Positions 53,698 through 62,059 of a stretch of DNA of 64,000 nt are shown piece by piece; the first letter of the stretch is position 1; each line of letters starts with the position of its first letter. Both the position numbers and the translations under genes were made by a program. This DNA comes from JACVRW01 sp963716215 (GTDB lineage Bacteria > Actinomycetota > Thermoleophilia > Solirubrobacterales > Thermoleophilaceae). A model generated the notes under the pieces. That model made no database searches and had not been told where the DNA came from. It was given only the letters and a program-made list of their open reading frames with translations. The DNA lies in assembly GCA_963716215.1 (NCBI GenBank), contig OY970298.1, forward strand, positions 2,418,001-2,482,000, given 5' to 3'.

Positions 53698-54481
53698 GGA
53701 CAGCCGCCAGCGTGTCGCGCACGGCCACCGGTTGCGGCTCGAACCCGTCGAGCTCGTCGTGGTCGGAGCTGTCGCTGCGGACGAGCGCGGCGTCGAGGCC
53801 CGCCGCCGCCGCCGCGGCGAGGTCGGAGCCGACGCGATCGCCGATGACCAGGGTCGAGCCGTCGCCGAGCCGGTCGATCGCGGTCCGGAACAGCTGGGGC
53901 TGGGGCTTGCCGACGACCTCGGCGGTCCTGCCGGTGGCGTATTCGACCGCGGCGACGATCGCGCCCGTCCCGGGCCAGAGCCCGTCCGGCTGGGGGTAGG
54001 TCGGGTCGCGGGAGGTGGCGAGCAGGTCCGCGCCGCGAACGACGGCCTGCACGGCGTTGCGCAGGTCGTCGTAGACGACCTCGGTGGTGCCGCCGATCAC
54101 GACGACCTCTGCGCGCGAAGCGAGGTCGGTGGCGTTGAGCACTCGCAGGCCCGCGTCGCCGACGTGCTTGAAGAGCGGTGGGGTGCCGATCACGAAGGCA
54201 GTCCGGCCGGTGCGGGTCTCCGCCAGGACGTGCTGCATGGCGCCGCCGACGGTCACCATGTCGCGCAGGGACGCCTGGATGCCGATCTTCCAGAGGCGTG
54301 CGACCAAGTCCTCGCTCGAGTCGTAGGCGTTGTTGGTCGCGAAGGCAAGCTGCTTGCCGGCCCCGCGGACTTGCTCGAGCGCCTCGACGACTCCGGGGGT
54401 CGGGACGCCGCCGACCCAGACGCACCCGTCCAGGTCGAGAATGAACTGGTCGTAGCGGGCGGCGAGGGGGGTCAGCGGCAC
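53681..54481 (-). CDS. HAD-IIA family hydrolase (NagD/4-nitrophenylphosphatase-like)
   Basis: A 266-aa HAD phosphatase. Motif I is FILDLDGCVW, with the nucleophile Asp in the first position of the pair. Motif II lies in AFATNNAYDS. Late motifs are VVGKPQPQLF and IGDRVGSDLAAAAAAG. The type IIA cap sits between. Substrates in this family include sugar phosphates, glycerol phosphate and nucleotides; none can be chosen here. TAGGCT (54493-54488) ends 6 nt before the GTG. Confidence 0.92.
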   Translation of the reverse strand: MPLTPLAARYDQFILDLDGCVWVGGVPTPGVVEALEQVRGAGKQLAFATNNAYDSSEDLVARLWKIGIQASLRDMVTVGGAMQHVLAETRTGRTAFVIGTPPLFKHVGDAGLRVLNATDLASRAEVVVIGGTTEVVYDDLRNAVQAVVRGADLLATSRDPTYPQPDGLWPGTGAIVAAVEYATGRTAEVVGKPQPQLFRTAIDRLGDGSTLVIGDRVGSDLAAAAAAGLDAALVRSDSSDHDELDGFEPQPVAVRDTLAAVLTQPA

Positions 54482-54486
54482 CGCGC

Positions 54487-54493
54487 TAGCCTA
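54487..54493. promoter_or_regulatory. Overlapping divergent -10 elements (HAD / cyclophilin)
   Basis: TAGCCTA reads TAGCCT on the plus strand, 8 nt before the cyclophilin GTG. On the minus strand it reads TAGGCT, 6 nt before the HAD GTG. The start codons are only 19 bp apart and the two hexamers share five base pairs. Confidence 0.5.
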
Positions 54494-54500
54494 CGCGCCC

Positions 54501-55214
54501 GTGTGGCGGCAACTCGCTCTTCTGCTCTGCCTGCTCTCGCTCGCCCTCGCGGCGTGCGGCGGCGACGACGATTCCGACTCGTCCGGGTCCGCCGACACGG
54601 CGACGGAGACCACCGAGGCGCCTGAGACCACCCAGGGAGCGGACGGCGCCACCGGCTGCGCGGACGTGGAGCAGCCCAGCCCGAAGCCCGACGGCGGGGC
54701 CAAGGCGCCGGCGAAGGCACTCGCGGCCGGCGCCACCTACGACGTCGTCCTGAAGACGAGCTGCGGCGACATCACTATCCGCCTCGATCAGCAGACGTCT
54801 CCGAAGACCGCCGCCTCGTTCGCCTCGCTGGCCCGCTCGGGCTTCTTCGACGGCACCGTCTTCCACCGCATCGTGCCCGGCTTCGTGATCCAGGGCGGCG
54901 ATCCGACGGGGACGGGAACCGGCGGCCCCGGGTACTCCACCCGCGACACGCCACCGGGCGACACCGTCTACGGCAAGGGCGTCGTGGCGATGGCGAAGAC
55001 CCAGGCCGAGCCGCCCGGCACGGCCGGCAGCCAGTTCTACATCGTCACCGCCAGCGACGCGGGGCTGCCCCCGGACTATGCGGTGCTGGGCGAGGTCGTG
55101 AAGGGGCAGGACGTGGTGGACGCGATCGGCGAGCTCGGCGATCCGGCCAGCGGCGATGTCGGCACGCCGCTCCAGCCCGTGGTGATCGAGCGGGCTAGCG
55201 TGAAGCAGGGCTGA
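54501..55214 (+). CDS. Cyclophilin-type peptidyl-prolyl isomerase lipoprotein
   Basis: A 237-aa extracytoplasmic PPIase. The signal peptide ends in the lipobox LAAC, so Cys19 should be lipidated. A Thr/Glu-rich spacer (~20-70) leads to the cyclophilin domain: FHRIVPGFVIQGGDPTGTGTGGPGY, GVVAMAKTQAEPPGTAGSQFYIV and LPPDYAVLGEVVKGQDVVD. It likely helps fold exported proteins at the membrane surface. Divergent from the HAD gene. Confidence 0.93.
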   Translation: MWRQLALLLCLLSLALAACGGDDDSDSSGSADTATETTEAPETTQGADGATGCADVEQPSPKPDGGAKAPAKALAAGATYDVVLKTSCGDITIRLDQQTSPKTAASFASLARSGFFDGTVFHRIVPGFVIQGGDPTGTGTGGPGYSTRDTPPGDTVYGKGVVAMAKTQAEPPGTAGSQFYIVTASDAGLPPDYAVLGEVVKGQDVVDAIGELGDPASGDVGTPLQPVVIERASVKQG

Positions 55215-55226
55215 CCCGGCCAAGCG

Positions 55227-55253
55227 GGCCGGCGCGGCCGGCGCGGCCGGCGC
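55227..55253. repeat. Three tandem 9-bp GGCCGGCGC repeats
   Basis: Copies at 55227-55235, 55236-55244 and 55245-55253 lie in the gap between the cyclophilin and thioredoxin genes. The tract is self-complementary and could form a hairpin, perhaps acting as a terminator for the upstream gene. No T tract follows. Confidence 0.7.
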
Positions 55254-55281
55254 GGGGGCCAGGTCGCTAAATTCGGAGTCG

Positions 55282-56019
55282 ATGGCAGAGCCCGTTCAGG
55301 TCACCGACGCCGACTTCCAGCAGCGCGTCATCGAGCGTTCCGCCGAGGTGCCCGTGCTGGTCGACTTCTGGGCCGACTGGTGTCAGCCCTGTCACATGCT
55401 GGCGCCCGTCATCGAGCGGGCCGTGGACGCCCACCCGGGCAAGGTCGAGCTGGCGAAGCTCGACACCGAGAGCAACCAGGCGACCGCCGCCCGCTACGGG
55501 ATCCGCGGGCTGCCGACCGTCAAGGCGTTTCGCAACGGCGAGGTGGTCGACGAGTTCACGGGGGCGCAGCCGCCCGCCGTCGTCGAGCGCTTCGTGGCGG
55601 GGCTGGTGCCTTCCGAGGCCGACGAGCTGGTCGGGGGCGGCGACGAGGCGTCCCTGCGGGGTGCCCTCGAGGTCGACCCGGATCATCAGGTCGCCCGCCG
55701 CGAGCTAGCGCGCCTGCTGCTCAGCCGCGGCGAGACGAGCGAGGCGCTCGAGCTGCTCGACGGCGTGACCGGGGACTTCGTGGCGGACGGCCTCGCCGCC
55801 CGCGCCCACCTGGGCGGGGACGAGGATCTCGCGCCCGCCTTCGACGCCTGGGACCGCGGCGACCACGCGACCGCCCTGGAGCTCTTCCAGGCCGCGCTGG
55901 CGGACCCCGAACGCCGCGACGCGATCCGCCAGCTGATGGTGGCGATCTTCACCGAGCTGGGCACGGACGACCCGCTAGCCCGCGAGTACCGGCGCCGCCT
56001 GTCGGCGGCGCTGAACTAG
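55282..56019 (+). CDS. Thioredoxin-TPR co-chaperone (CnoX/YbbN-like)
   Basis: A 245-aa protein with an N-terminal thioredoxin domain (residues ~5-108, active site WCQPC at 33-37). A C-terminal TPR-like helical region follows (EVDPDHQVARRELARLLLSRGETSEALELLDG). This is the architecture of CnoX/YbbN, a holdase protecting proteins from oxidation; the glutamine in WCQPC replaces the Gly of ordinary thioredoxin. TAAATT (55268-55273) lies 8 nt before the ATG. Its 3' end meets the convergent membrane protein gene. Confidence 0.88.
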   Translation: MAEPVQVTDADFQQRVIERSAEVPVLVDFWADWCQPCHMLAPVIERAVDAHPGKVELAKLDTESNQATAARYGIRGLPTVKAFRNGEVVDEFTGAQPPAVVERFVAGLVPSEADELVGGGDEASLRGALEVDPDHQVARRELARLLLSRGETSEALELLDGVTGDFVADGLAARAHLGGDEDLAPAFDAWDRGDHATALELFQAALADPERRDAIRQLMVAIFTELGTDDPLAREYRRRLSAALN

Positions 56020-56621
56020 CCGCCCGCGCGCGCTGCGCGCGCCCGGGCTTGCCGGCGTCTGCCGAACATCACCAGCACGCCGATCACCAGCACCACGAGA
56101 AGGAAGCCGAAGAAGATGGCCGGGCCGGTTCCGACGCCGCCGAACGGCAGCGCGATCAGCTGGACCAGGGCGAAGCCGACGGCGAGCAGCACGATAACCG
56201 CGAGGATCAGCAGCAGGATGCCGCGGATGCGGGGCACGATGCCCGCGCTCGCCGGCGGGATCACCAGGCCCATCATGCGGAGCATGAACAGCTGGCGGCC
56301 TGAGGGGGCCTCCTGGCCGAGCTTCTCCATGGCTGCCTTGAGGTCGTCCGGCCGCCGCTCGGCGAGGGCCATCGAGGCCTTCATCATCTGCCGCAGCGCG
56401 GGTCGCTCCTGCGGGTGGCATCCAGCCAGCGCCTCGTTGAAGTACTTGCGCGCGGCGTCGACGTCGTAGCGCTCGGCGGCGCGGGCGCCCAGGATCGCCT
56501 TGGCGGCCACGCGGTGCTTCGACTCGCTCTGCAGCTGCTCGTCGGAGCGGCTCTCGAGCTGCGGGATCGCGGCCAGCGCCCCGACCTGCATTTGCATCTT
56601 GACCTGCTTCTGCTTCGCCAC
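56016..56621 (-). CDS. Membrane protein with helical N-domain (unknown)
   Basis: A 201-aa protein I do not recognise. Residues 1-115 are soluble and helical, with a TPR-like patch (AAERYDVDAARKYFNEALAG). Two membrane helices follow at about 133-157 and 165-187 (ILLLILAVIVLLAVGFALVQ, FFGFLLVVLVIGVLVMFG). The C-terminus is basic. Met-rich N-terminus MAKQKQVKMQMQVG. The ATG at 56621 is preceded by no strong ribosome-binding site. No function can be inferred from neighbours. Confidence 0.75.
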   Translation of the reverse strand: MAKQKQVKMQMQVGALAAIPQLESRSDEQLQSESKHRVAAKAILGARAAERYDVDAARKYFNEALAGCHPQERPALRQMMKASMALAERRPDDLKAAMEKLGQEAPSGRQLFMLRMMGLVIPPASAGIVPRIRGILLLILAVIVLLAVGFALVQLIALPFGGVGTGPAIFFGFLLVVLVIGVLVMFGRRRQARARAARAGG

Positions 56622-56654
56622 GTCGAGCAGTCTCGCAGACGTGGCGGCCTGCGC

Positions 56655-56975
56655 TCAGGCGTCGTCGGGGCGGTCGGAGGTGCGCGCGTCGTCCGCCTCC
56701 GCGTACTCGATGCCGGCCACGTCGCTCTCCTCTTCCGGCGTGAACGCGTCCCTGTTCGGATCGCGCGGGCCGAGCTCGCCGTGCTCGGCGTTTTCGCGCA
56801 GCTGCTCCTCGGCCTGCTCGAAGCCTTCGGCCACGCCGCCGCCGGACTCGTCGACGGCGCGGCGCGCCGGATCGTCCTCGTCGGCGGGGGCACGTCCGCC
56901 GACGCCCGCGGCCTCGTGCGCGGCGGCCTCGGCTTCCTGCTCGACCTTGGCGTCGTCTGGGTCTCGTTCGCTCAT
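56655..56975 (-). CDS. Small acidic hypothetical protein
   Basis: A 106-aa, very acidic, Glu/Asp/Ala-rich protein, probably largely disordered (SERDPDDAKVEQEAEAAAHE, then RDAFTPEEESDVAGIEYAE). No known domain is visible. The ATG at 56975 is chosen because TACACG (56987-56982) lies 6 nt upstream and the open frame beyond it lacks support. It is divergent from the small membrane protein gene. Compositional evidence only; moderate confidence that it is expressed. Confidence 0.6.
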   Translation of the reverse strand: MSERDPDDAKVEQEAEAAAHEAAGVGGRAPADEDDPARRAVDESGGGVAEGFEQAEEQLRENAEHGELGPRDPNRDAFTPEEESDVAGIEYAEADDARTSDRPDDA

Positions 56976-57027
56976 GCGGATCGTGTAGCCGGTTTGCGGG
57001 CCCCGGAAACATGGGTAGCGGGGCCGC

Positions 57028-57270
57028 ATGACCATTGCCGCCATCGTCGTGATCTGCATCGTCCTGCTGATCCTCGGTTTCCTCGTTCCCCGGCTGTCAC
57101 GGGGCCCGCAGCGTGGGGTGGACCGCACCCTCGGCGTCGGCCAGCGCGCCGGCGGCAAGGCACCGGGCATCATCGGCCGCCTGTTCTCGAAGTCGTTCGG
57201 CACGTCGCGCAAGGCGACCAACAAGAGCGCGGCGACCGGTCGCCGCGGCCGCGACAAGCTGCCGCTCTAG
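57028..57270 (+). CDS. Small single-pass membrane protein
   Basis: An 80-aa protein with an N-terminal membrane helix (residues 2-22, IAAIVVICIVLLILGFLVPRL) and a basic Gly/Ser/Lys-rich tail (RGVDRTLGVGQRAGGKAPG, RKATNKSAATGRRGRDKL). The same pattern recurs as an unnamed small protein in actinobacteria. TAGCGG lies 6 nt before the ATG. Function unknown. Confidence 0.7.
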   Translation: MTIAAIVVICIVLLILGFLVPRLSRGPQRGVDRTLGVGQRAGGKAPGIIGRLFSKSFGTSRKATNKSAATGRRGRDKLPL

Positions 57271-57308
57271 ATCCGCTCTAGATCCAGCCGGCGCGCTCGC
57301 CCGTCGCG

Positions 57309-58037
57309 CTAATCGCGCTCGCGCTCGTGCGGCTCCTCGGACCCGCCCGGCAGCGCCTCGAGCTCGACCGTGTGGCCGGACTCGTCGCGCGGGTGGTCGT
57401 CCTCGGGCTCGTCGGCTACGGCTCCCAACCGAAACGGCTGTGTCGCTTCGGGGTCGTCGGCCTCGCCGGGGATCGCGAGCGTCTCGGGATCGTCTAGCGG
57501 GGCCGGCTCGACCGCGAGGTCCGACGCGGCCTCCGGCGGGCCCAGCTGCTCCGGGAGCTTGAGGCGCTCCATCGCGTCGTCGGCGGTACCGAGCACCTCG
57601 TCGGCGAGCTGGCGAATGTCCTCTATCAGCCGCTGCCGCTCGTCCCACAGCAGACGCGTGTCGACGATCACCTGCTCGGCGTACTCGTCGGCGTCGTGCC
57701 TGAGGATCTCCGCCTCGCGCTCGGCCCGCTGCAGCCGATCGTCGGCCTGGCTGCGCGAGCGCGCCGTGATGTCGTCGGCGGTCTCGTGAGCGCGCTGCAA
57801 GATCCCGGCGGTCTCCTCGCCGAGCTCGTCGATCGCCTTCTGGACCACTCCTTCGCGTGTTTGGCGCGATTCGAGGTCGGCGACCAGCTCGAGCAGCTCC
57901 GCGACGAACTCATCCACGGCGTGGCGGTCATAGCCGCGCATCACCATGGGGAAGCTCACCTCACGCAGCCGCTCGGAGGCGGAGGCCGAGCGCGCAAAGC
58001 GCTGGGTCGAGGTTTCGTCCGTATGAGGGTCTGCCAT
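57309..58037 (-). CDS. DivIVA-domain coiled-coil protein
   Basis: A 242-aa protein with a DivIVA-type N-terminal motif (LREVSFPMVMRGYDRHAVDEFVAELLELV). A long coiled coil spans residues ~60-150 (ERLQRAEREAEILRHDADEYA-type heptads), and the C-terminus is acidic and Pro-rich. DivIVA proteins mark curved membranes and organise polar growth or division; this one may be the main DivIVA/Wag31 homologue or a paralogue. The ATG at 58037 gives the natural N-terminus. Confidence 0.85.
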   Translation of the reverse strand: MADPHTDETSTQRFARSASASERLREVSFPMVMRGYDRHAVDEFVAELLELVADLESRQTREGVVQKAIDELGEETAGILQRAHETADDITARSRSQADDRLQRAEREAEILRHDADEYAEQVIVDTRLLWDERQRLIEDIRQLADEVLGTADDAMERLKLPEQLGPPEAASDLAVEPAPLDDPETLAIPGEADDPEATQPFRLGAVADEPEDDHPRDESGHTVELEALPGGSEEPHERERD

Positions 58038-58076
58038 GACCCGCAGTATGCCCCGCGGGTCGGGCGGTTGCACCCG

Positions 58077-59018
58077 CTAGCGCGCGGGCTTCACCCTGAA
58101 TCCGGTCTTCCCGCCGCTTCCACGCGTGAATGTGGCGGTCTGGACGTTCAGCACCCAGGGCCGCGGGAGCGTGCCCTCGAAGTCGTTCAGGAAGCTCCGG
58201 AACAGGGCCGAGGCGCGCTTGCAGGACACCTTGCGGCCGACCAGCGTGATGCGGTACGCACCCTTGCGCAGGCGCAATTTGCCGATGCTGTCGTTGTGGA
58301 GCACCCGGAAGGTGCCCGCACAGCGGTTGCCGACAGGATGGGTCCCGCTGCCGCCGCCGCTGGGACGTGGCGGGCCGACCACCTGCTTGATCCTGAAGCC
58401 GACGTTGCGGCGACCGCGCATGAACGACCCGGTCTCCGGGTCGAGCAGCCACGGGAGCGGCAGGATCCCGTCGAAGTCCTGGAGGAAGCCCCCGAGATAG
58501 GTCGCGGCGTCGGCGCAGTTGATGCGGCCGACCGAGAGCAGCGTGATCTCGTAGGCGCCCTTCGGCACCACGAAGGTCCCGATCCGGTCGTCGTGTCGCA
58601 CCCGGTACGTGCCCGGGCAGACGCTGCCGATCGGGTAGTGACCGCCGCCACCGCCGCCACCGCCGCTGGCGGCCGGCGCGAGGCTGAAGCCCACGGCGCC
58701 GCGGGCGCCGCGCGTGAACGATCTGGCCTGGGCGTTGACGACCCACGGCCGCGGCAGCCGCCCGTCGAAGTCCTCGAGGAACTGGCGCAGGAGGTCCGTC
58801 GTCTCGGCGCAGCTGAGCGTGCCGGACCGGAGGATCGTGACCCTGTAGTGGCCCTTCGGCAGGTAGAGGGCGCCGACGGTGTCGTCGTGCAGCACCTCGA
58901 ACGTCGCCGGGCAGACCGATGGCGTGCCGGCCTGGGCGTTAGCCGCCGCCGGAGCCGTGAGTAGTGCCGCGGCGACGAGCGCCGCGAGGAGCCAGGGAGT
59001 ACGAGTCCGTTCGCGCAT
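58077..59018 (-). CDS. Secreted protein with three copies of an unnamed ~90-residue repeat domain
   Basis: A 313-aa exported protein: signal peptide (WLLAALVAAALLTAPAAANA) then three similar modules separated by Gly-rich linkers. Each module has Cys near its start, HDD/HND-x-G, L-x-KG-x-Y-x-(V/I)-T-(I/L)-L, a second Cys (SC or NC), FL-x-DF-x-G-x-LP-x-PW, F-x-RG and GF. The two cysteines per module may form a disulfide. I do not recognise the domain. TATCGT (59032-59027) lies 8 nt before the ATG. Confidence 0.8.
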   Translation of the reverse strand: MRERTRTPWLLAALVAAALLTAPAAANAQAGTPSVCPATFEVLHDDTVGALYLPKGHYRVTILRSGTLSCAETTDLLRQFLEDFDGRLPRPWVVNAQARSFTRGARGAVGFSLAPAASGGGGGGGGHYPIGSVCPGTYRVRHDDRIGTFVVPKGAYEITLLSVGRINCADAATYLGGFLQDFDGILPLPWLLDPETGSFMRGRRNVGFRIKQVVGPPRPSGGGSGTHPVGNRCAGTFRVLHNDSIGKLRLRKGAYRITLVGRKVSCKRASALFRSFLNDFEGTLPRPWVLNVQTATFTRGSGGKTGFRVKPAR

Positions 59019-59086
59019 GGGCGTCGACGATATGCGCTGCCCGGGGCCAGGGCAAGGCTTGCTAACTGACAATTTCACAATGAAGG

Positions 59087-59506
59087 TTACGTAACATCTG
59101 TTATCGAGCGTGACCGGATGCGATAGGAGAGCGCGATCCCGCCGAACAGCCCCACCATCGTGATCGCGCTCCACAGCACGCCCTGAGCCAGTTGGCCGGC
59201 GATCGGCGCCGGGCAGGAGTCGGTCACGGCCCAGCCGACCCCGAAGATCGCCGAGCCGACCACGTGACGGCGCTCGGGCCGGCTCGTGGTCCAGTTCACC
59301 GGCGTGCCCGTGAGCAGCGCGCGTGCGTGCGCGCGTCTGAGCAGCCTCACGCCGACGAAGCCGATCGCCACCGCCGTGGCCATCATCAGGTACAGGTAGG
59401 CGTCCTCCAGCAGCAGCATCTCGCGCAGGCGGTCCGGATCGGTGAACTGGCCCCAGCAGATCGCAAACCCGAACACGGCGCCGAACCCCGCCGAGGCAGC
59501 GCGCAT
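59087..59506 (-). CDS. YeeE/YedE family protein, second half (DUF6691-like)
   Basis: A 139-aa membrane protein with four predicted helices, resembling the C-terminal half of YeeE/YedE sulfur-compound transporters. Motif-like segments are FGFAICWGQFTDPDRL and FGVGWAVTDSCPAPIAGQL, whose cysteine lies in the usual (G/S)CPGP-like position. Its ATG overlaps the stop of the first-half gene, so the transporter is split into two coexpressed chains. Confidence 0.85.
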   Translation of the reverse strand: MRAASAGFGAVFGFAICWGQFTDPDRLREMLLLEDAYLYLMMATAVAIGFVGVRLLRRAHARALLTGTPVNWTTSRPERRHVVGSAIFGVGWAVTDSCPAPIAGQLAQGVLWSAITMVGLFGGIALSYRIRSRSITDVT

Positions 59507-59988
59507 CAGGCGATCGCCGCGTCGATCAGGAACGTCACGCCGATCGCCACCGCCATGAACGTCGCCGTTGCAACAAAGCTTGCAGGCGACCCCAGGGCCG
59601 TGCCGCAGATCCCGTTGCCCGACGTGCAGCCGCCCGCCGCCTTGGCCCCGAAGCCGATCAGCACGCCGCCCACCAGCAGCAGAACGCCGACCAGCGGGTC
59701 GCTGAACGTGCGCGTCAGCCACCCGTAGCCGTCGCCGGTGCCGGGATCCCCGGCCAGCAGCCTGAAGACCAACGCGCCGCCGAAGATGCCGATCAAGAAC
59801 CACGCCCTCCAGCCGAGCGCCGCGGACCGCCCGCTGGCCCGCTCGAAGACGGCCGAGTAGCCGCCCAGCGCGCCCAGTTGCCGGTTGAGCGTGCCCAGCA
59901 CGCCGACGACGGTGAAGCCGAGCAGCGCCCCGATCACGAACCACGGCGGCCGGGTCAGCAGGAAGTCGGCCAGCGGGGCGTCAGGCAT
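59506..59988 (-). CDS. YeeE/YedE family protein, first half
   Basis: A 160-aa membrane protein with the family signature GGCTSGNGICG, whose cysteines in YeeE relay thiosulfate-like sulfur through the membrane. About five helices are predicted. With the next gene it would make a complete sulfur-compound (thiosulfate or sulfide-type) channel. Split YeeE/YedE pairs are common. The start overlaps the end of the cupin gene by 8 nt. Confidence 0.88.
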   Translation of the reverse strand: MPDAPLADFLLTRPPWFVIGALLGFTVVGVLGTLNRQLGALGGYSAVFERASGRSAALGWRAWFLIGIFGGALVFRLLAGDPGTGDGYGWLTRTFSDPLVGVLLLVGGVLIGFGAKAAGGCTSGNGICGTALGSPASFVATATFMAVAIGVTFLIDAAIA

Positions 59989-60448
59989 CGCCGTCGGGCG
60001 CGCGCAGGCCGGGCACGTCGAGCCCGGGGTCGTCCGGGGTCAGGCCGGGCGCGTAGTCGCGCACCCAGAACGTCCCGTCCTCGATCATCTCGTTGATCTC
60101 CGGCGCCCTCATCGTGCTCACGATCAGCACGCGTGCGGTCTCGTCGCCGCGGTTGTCCAGACGGTGCGCGCCCTCGCGGCCGGCCGGGCAGGCCACCACC
60201 TCTCCGGGGTCGAGCGCTCGCGCGCTGCCGTCGCCGCTCGTCAGCGTCGGCCGTCCGGCAAGCACCACCAGCAGCTCCTCGTTGGCGTAGTGGGCGTGCA
60301 GCGGGAACGACGCGGCGCCCGGCGGCAGCTCGAACAGCGACGCGCCGAGGTCGCGCGCCCCGGCCTGGGTGCCCAGGCGAGCGCGGCGCCAGCGGAAGGG
60401 CGGGTCGTCGCGCTCGGCGTCCCACTCCGGTTCGAACACGTTCGGCAT
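59981..60448 (-). CDS. Cupin domain protein
   Basis: A 155-aa single cupin. Cupin motif 1 is FPLHAHYANEELLVVLAGRPTL and motif 2 is GEVVACPAGREGAHRLDNRGDETARVLIVST, giving His/Glu metal ligands. The C-terminal RDYAPGLTPDDPG tail follows the barrel. It may be an enzyme or sensor; its place ahead of the YeeE/YedE pair suggests sulfur metabolism, as cupins include cysteine dioxygenase-like enzymes, but this is inference. TAGCCT (60464-60459) lies 10 nt before the ATG. Confidence 0.85.
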   Translation of the reverse strand: MPNVFEPEWDAERDDPPFRWRRARLGTQAGARDLGASLFELPPGAASFPLHAHYANEELLVVLAGRPTLTSGDGSARALDPGEVVACPAGREGAHRLDNRGDETARVLIVSTMRAPEINEMIEDGTFWVRDYAPGLTPDDPGLDVPGLRAPDGDA

Positions 60449-60458
60449 CCGGACCGGA

Positions 60459-60468
60459 AGGCTACGCT
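60459..60468. promoter_or_regulatory. Interlocked divergent -10 elements (cupin / pdxH)
   Basis: TACGCT (60463-60468, plus) ends 6 nt before the pdxH GTG. TAGCCT (60464-60459, minus) ends 10 nt before the cupin ATG. They share the TA step at 60463-60464, and the start codons are 26 bp apart. Confidence 0.45.
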
Positions 60469-60474
60469 GCCGCC

Positions 60475-61089
60475 GTGCCCGAGATCACCGACCGCCCGTT
60501 CGGCGAGCAGGACCTCGACCCCGATCCCCTCGCCCTGTTTCGGTCCTGGTTCGAGGAGGCATGCGAGCGGGACGCGTTCGAGCCGGACGCCGCGGCGCTC
60601 GCCACCGCGACGCCTGACGCGCGCCCGTCGGCGCGCATGGTCCTGACCAAGGGCTTCGACGCGAGCGGCATAGTCTTCTTCACCAACTACGGCAGCCGCA
60701 AGGCGGGTGAGCTCGAGGCGAACCCCCAGGCCGCGCTGCTGTTCCACTGGCCCGAGCTCGGCCGTCAGGTGCGCATCGAGGGCCGCGTGACCCGCGTCCT
60801 CCGGGCGGAGACCGAGGCGTATGCGCGCAGCCGCTCGCGCCAGAGCCAAGTGAGCGCGCTCGCCTCGCCCCAGAGTCGCCCGGTGCCCAGCCGCGAGTGG
60901 CTGGAGCAGCGCGTGGCCGAGCTCGAACGAGAGCACCCGGACGACCTGCCGGTGCGCGAGGACTGGGGCGGCTACCGACTCGCGCCGGTGGCCTGGGAGT
61001 TCTGGCAGCACCGCCCGAACCGTCTCCACGACCGCTTTCGCTACCTGCCGGAGGGCCAGGCGTGGCGGGTGGAGCGGCTCGCTCCCTAG
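60475..61089 (+). CDS. pdxH: Pyridoxine/pyridoxamine 5'-phosphate oxidase
   Basis: PdxH makes pyridoxal 5'-phosphate with FMN. The 204-aa product has the FMN-binding segments RMVLTKGFDASGIVFFTNYGSRKAGEL and ALLFHWPELGRQVRIEG. The C-terminal domain has WGGYRLAPVAWEFWQHRPNRLHDRF. The GTG at 60475 gives the normal length; TACGCT lies 6 nt before it with no Shine-Dalgarno. Its end overlaps the convergent lipocalin-like gene by 4 nt. Confidence 0.95.
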   Translation: MPEITDRPFGEQDLDPDPLALFRSWFEEACERDAFEPDAAALATATPDARPSARMVLTKGFDASGIVFFTNYGSRKAGELEANPQAALLFHWPELGRQVRIEGRVTRVLRAETEAYARSRSRQSQVSALASPQSRPVPSREWLEQRVAELEREHPDDLPVREDWGGYRLAPVAWEFWQHRPNRLHDRFRYLPEGQAWRVERLAP

Positions 61090-62051
61090 CCGTCCGCGAA
61101 GGGCTGGATCGGGATGCCGTGGTTGCGCTCTCGCATGCCGAGCTCGTACGCGGCGCCACCCATCGCGAGCTCGGCCGGCTCGGACCCGTCGCGCTCCACG
61201 CGCAGCCGCATGTCGGCGATCGAGCAGTTCACGACGTTGTGCTCCGGCCCGTCCGGGTCGGCGTAGACCCACCCGACGAAGTCCTTGCGCCGCGCCGTGA
61301 CGCTGCCCTGCACTCGCACCCCACCGCCGGTCAGCACGTAGTCGCAGCGGTCGGGGGCCTCGCGCACCTCGAGCTTGCGGCCCGGGCCGCCGAGCGGCGT
61401 GCGGATGCCGCCGAGCGAGAGCGCCCCGCTGGCGACCCACGGCGTCGTCAGCGGCCCGATCTTGACCTTGCCGAGCGCGGCGTCCAACCAGTCGCCGTCG
61501 TCCGTCATCCCGTGCAACCAGATCCACCGCTCGGCGTGCTGCGCGCCCCAGTTGTGCCCGATCACACCGCGCCAGCCGGCCACCGTCAGCGTGCGGCCGT
61601 CGATGCGCAGCGAGCCGTCGAAGCGGGCTCCGGGCACCGGGCTGAGCAACTTCGTGCGCGGCAGCCGCGCTCGGTACATCCACGCGCGCGGCAGGTGGAA
61701 CAGCGGCGGCTCGGAGCTGCCGAAGCGCAGGTCCCACTCGGCCCCGTCGATCGCGCCCGCGGCGGCGCCGACGCGCATCGAGGCGTCCCCCACCCTGATC
61801 CAGTCCCCGCCGGCCGCGGTCGGCAGCGGCTTGGTCTCCTTGCGCGCCCGCGGCCCCTCGCCGGCACCGTCGAAGAGGGTCACCCAGAGCGAGCCGTTCG
61901 GCAGCGCCCCGGGGCGCTTGTGCACGGTGTACCGGATCCACACCCCGAGCGGCTCATCCGGGTGACAGGCCTTCAGGTAGAAGCTCTCGTAGTGGCCCGC
62001 CTCGACCGCAACCTGGGGAAAGCGGGCCTCGGTTGGGTGTGGCGCGGCCAC
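61086..62051 (-). CDS. Lipocalin-like CrtC/AttH/tocopherol-cyclase-type protein
   Basis: A 321-aa soluble, beta-rich protein. The block GWRGVIGHNWGAQHAERWIWLHG is typical of the CrtC/AttH/SVF1-like double-lipocalin group, which includes carotenoid hydratases and tocopherol cyclase relatives. Other segments are HYESFYLKACHPDEPLGVWIRYT and a C-terminal HGIPIQPFADG. No carotenoid or tocopherol genes are nearby, so the substrate is open. The GTG at 62051 is favoured by TACGCT (62065-62060) 8 nt upstream. Confidence 0.65.
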   Translation of the reverse strand: MAAPHPTEARFPQVAVEAGHYESFYLKACHPDEPLGVWIRYTVHKRPGALPNGSLWVTLFDGAGEGPRARKETKPLPTAAGGDWIRVGDASMRVGAAAGAIDGAEWDLRFGSSEPPLFHLPRAWMYRARLPRTKLLSPVPGARFDGSLRIDGRTLTVAGWRGVIGHNWGAQHAERWIWLHGMTDDGDWLDAALGKVKIGPLTTPWVASGALSLGGIRTPLGGPGRKLEVREAPDRCDYVLTGGGVRVQGSVTARRKDFVGWVYADPDGPEHNVVNCSIADMRLRVERDGSEPAELAMGGAAYELGMRERNHGIPIQPFADG

Positions 62052-62059
62052 GGGCGCTG

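Noticed and set aside
55227..55253. GGCCGGCGC repeats as members of the 43-bp palindrome family
   Set aside because: They lack the CGA loop and the flanking CCCCTGC and TTCGGGC blocks.
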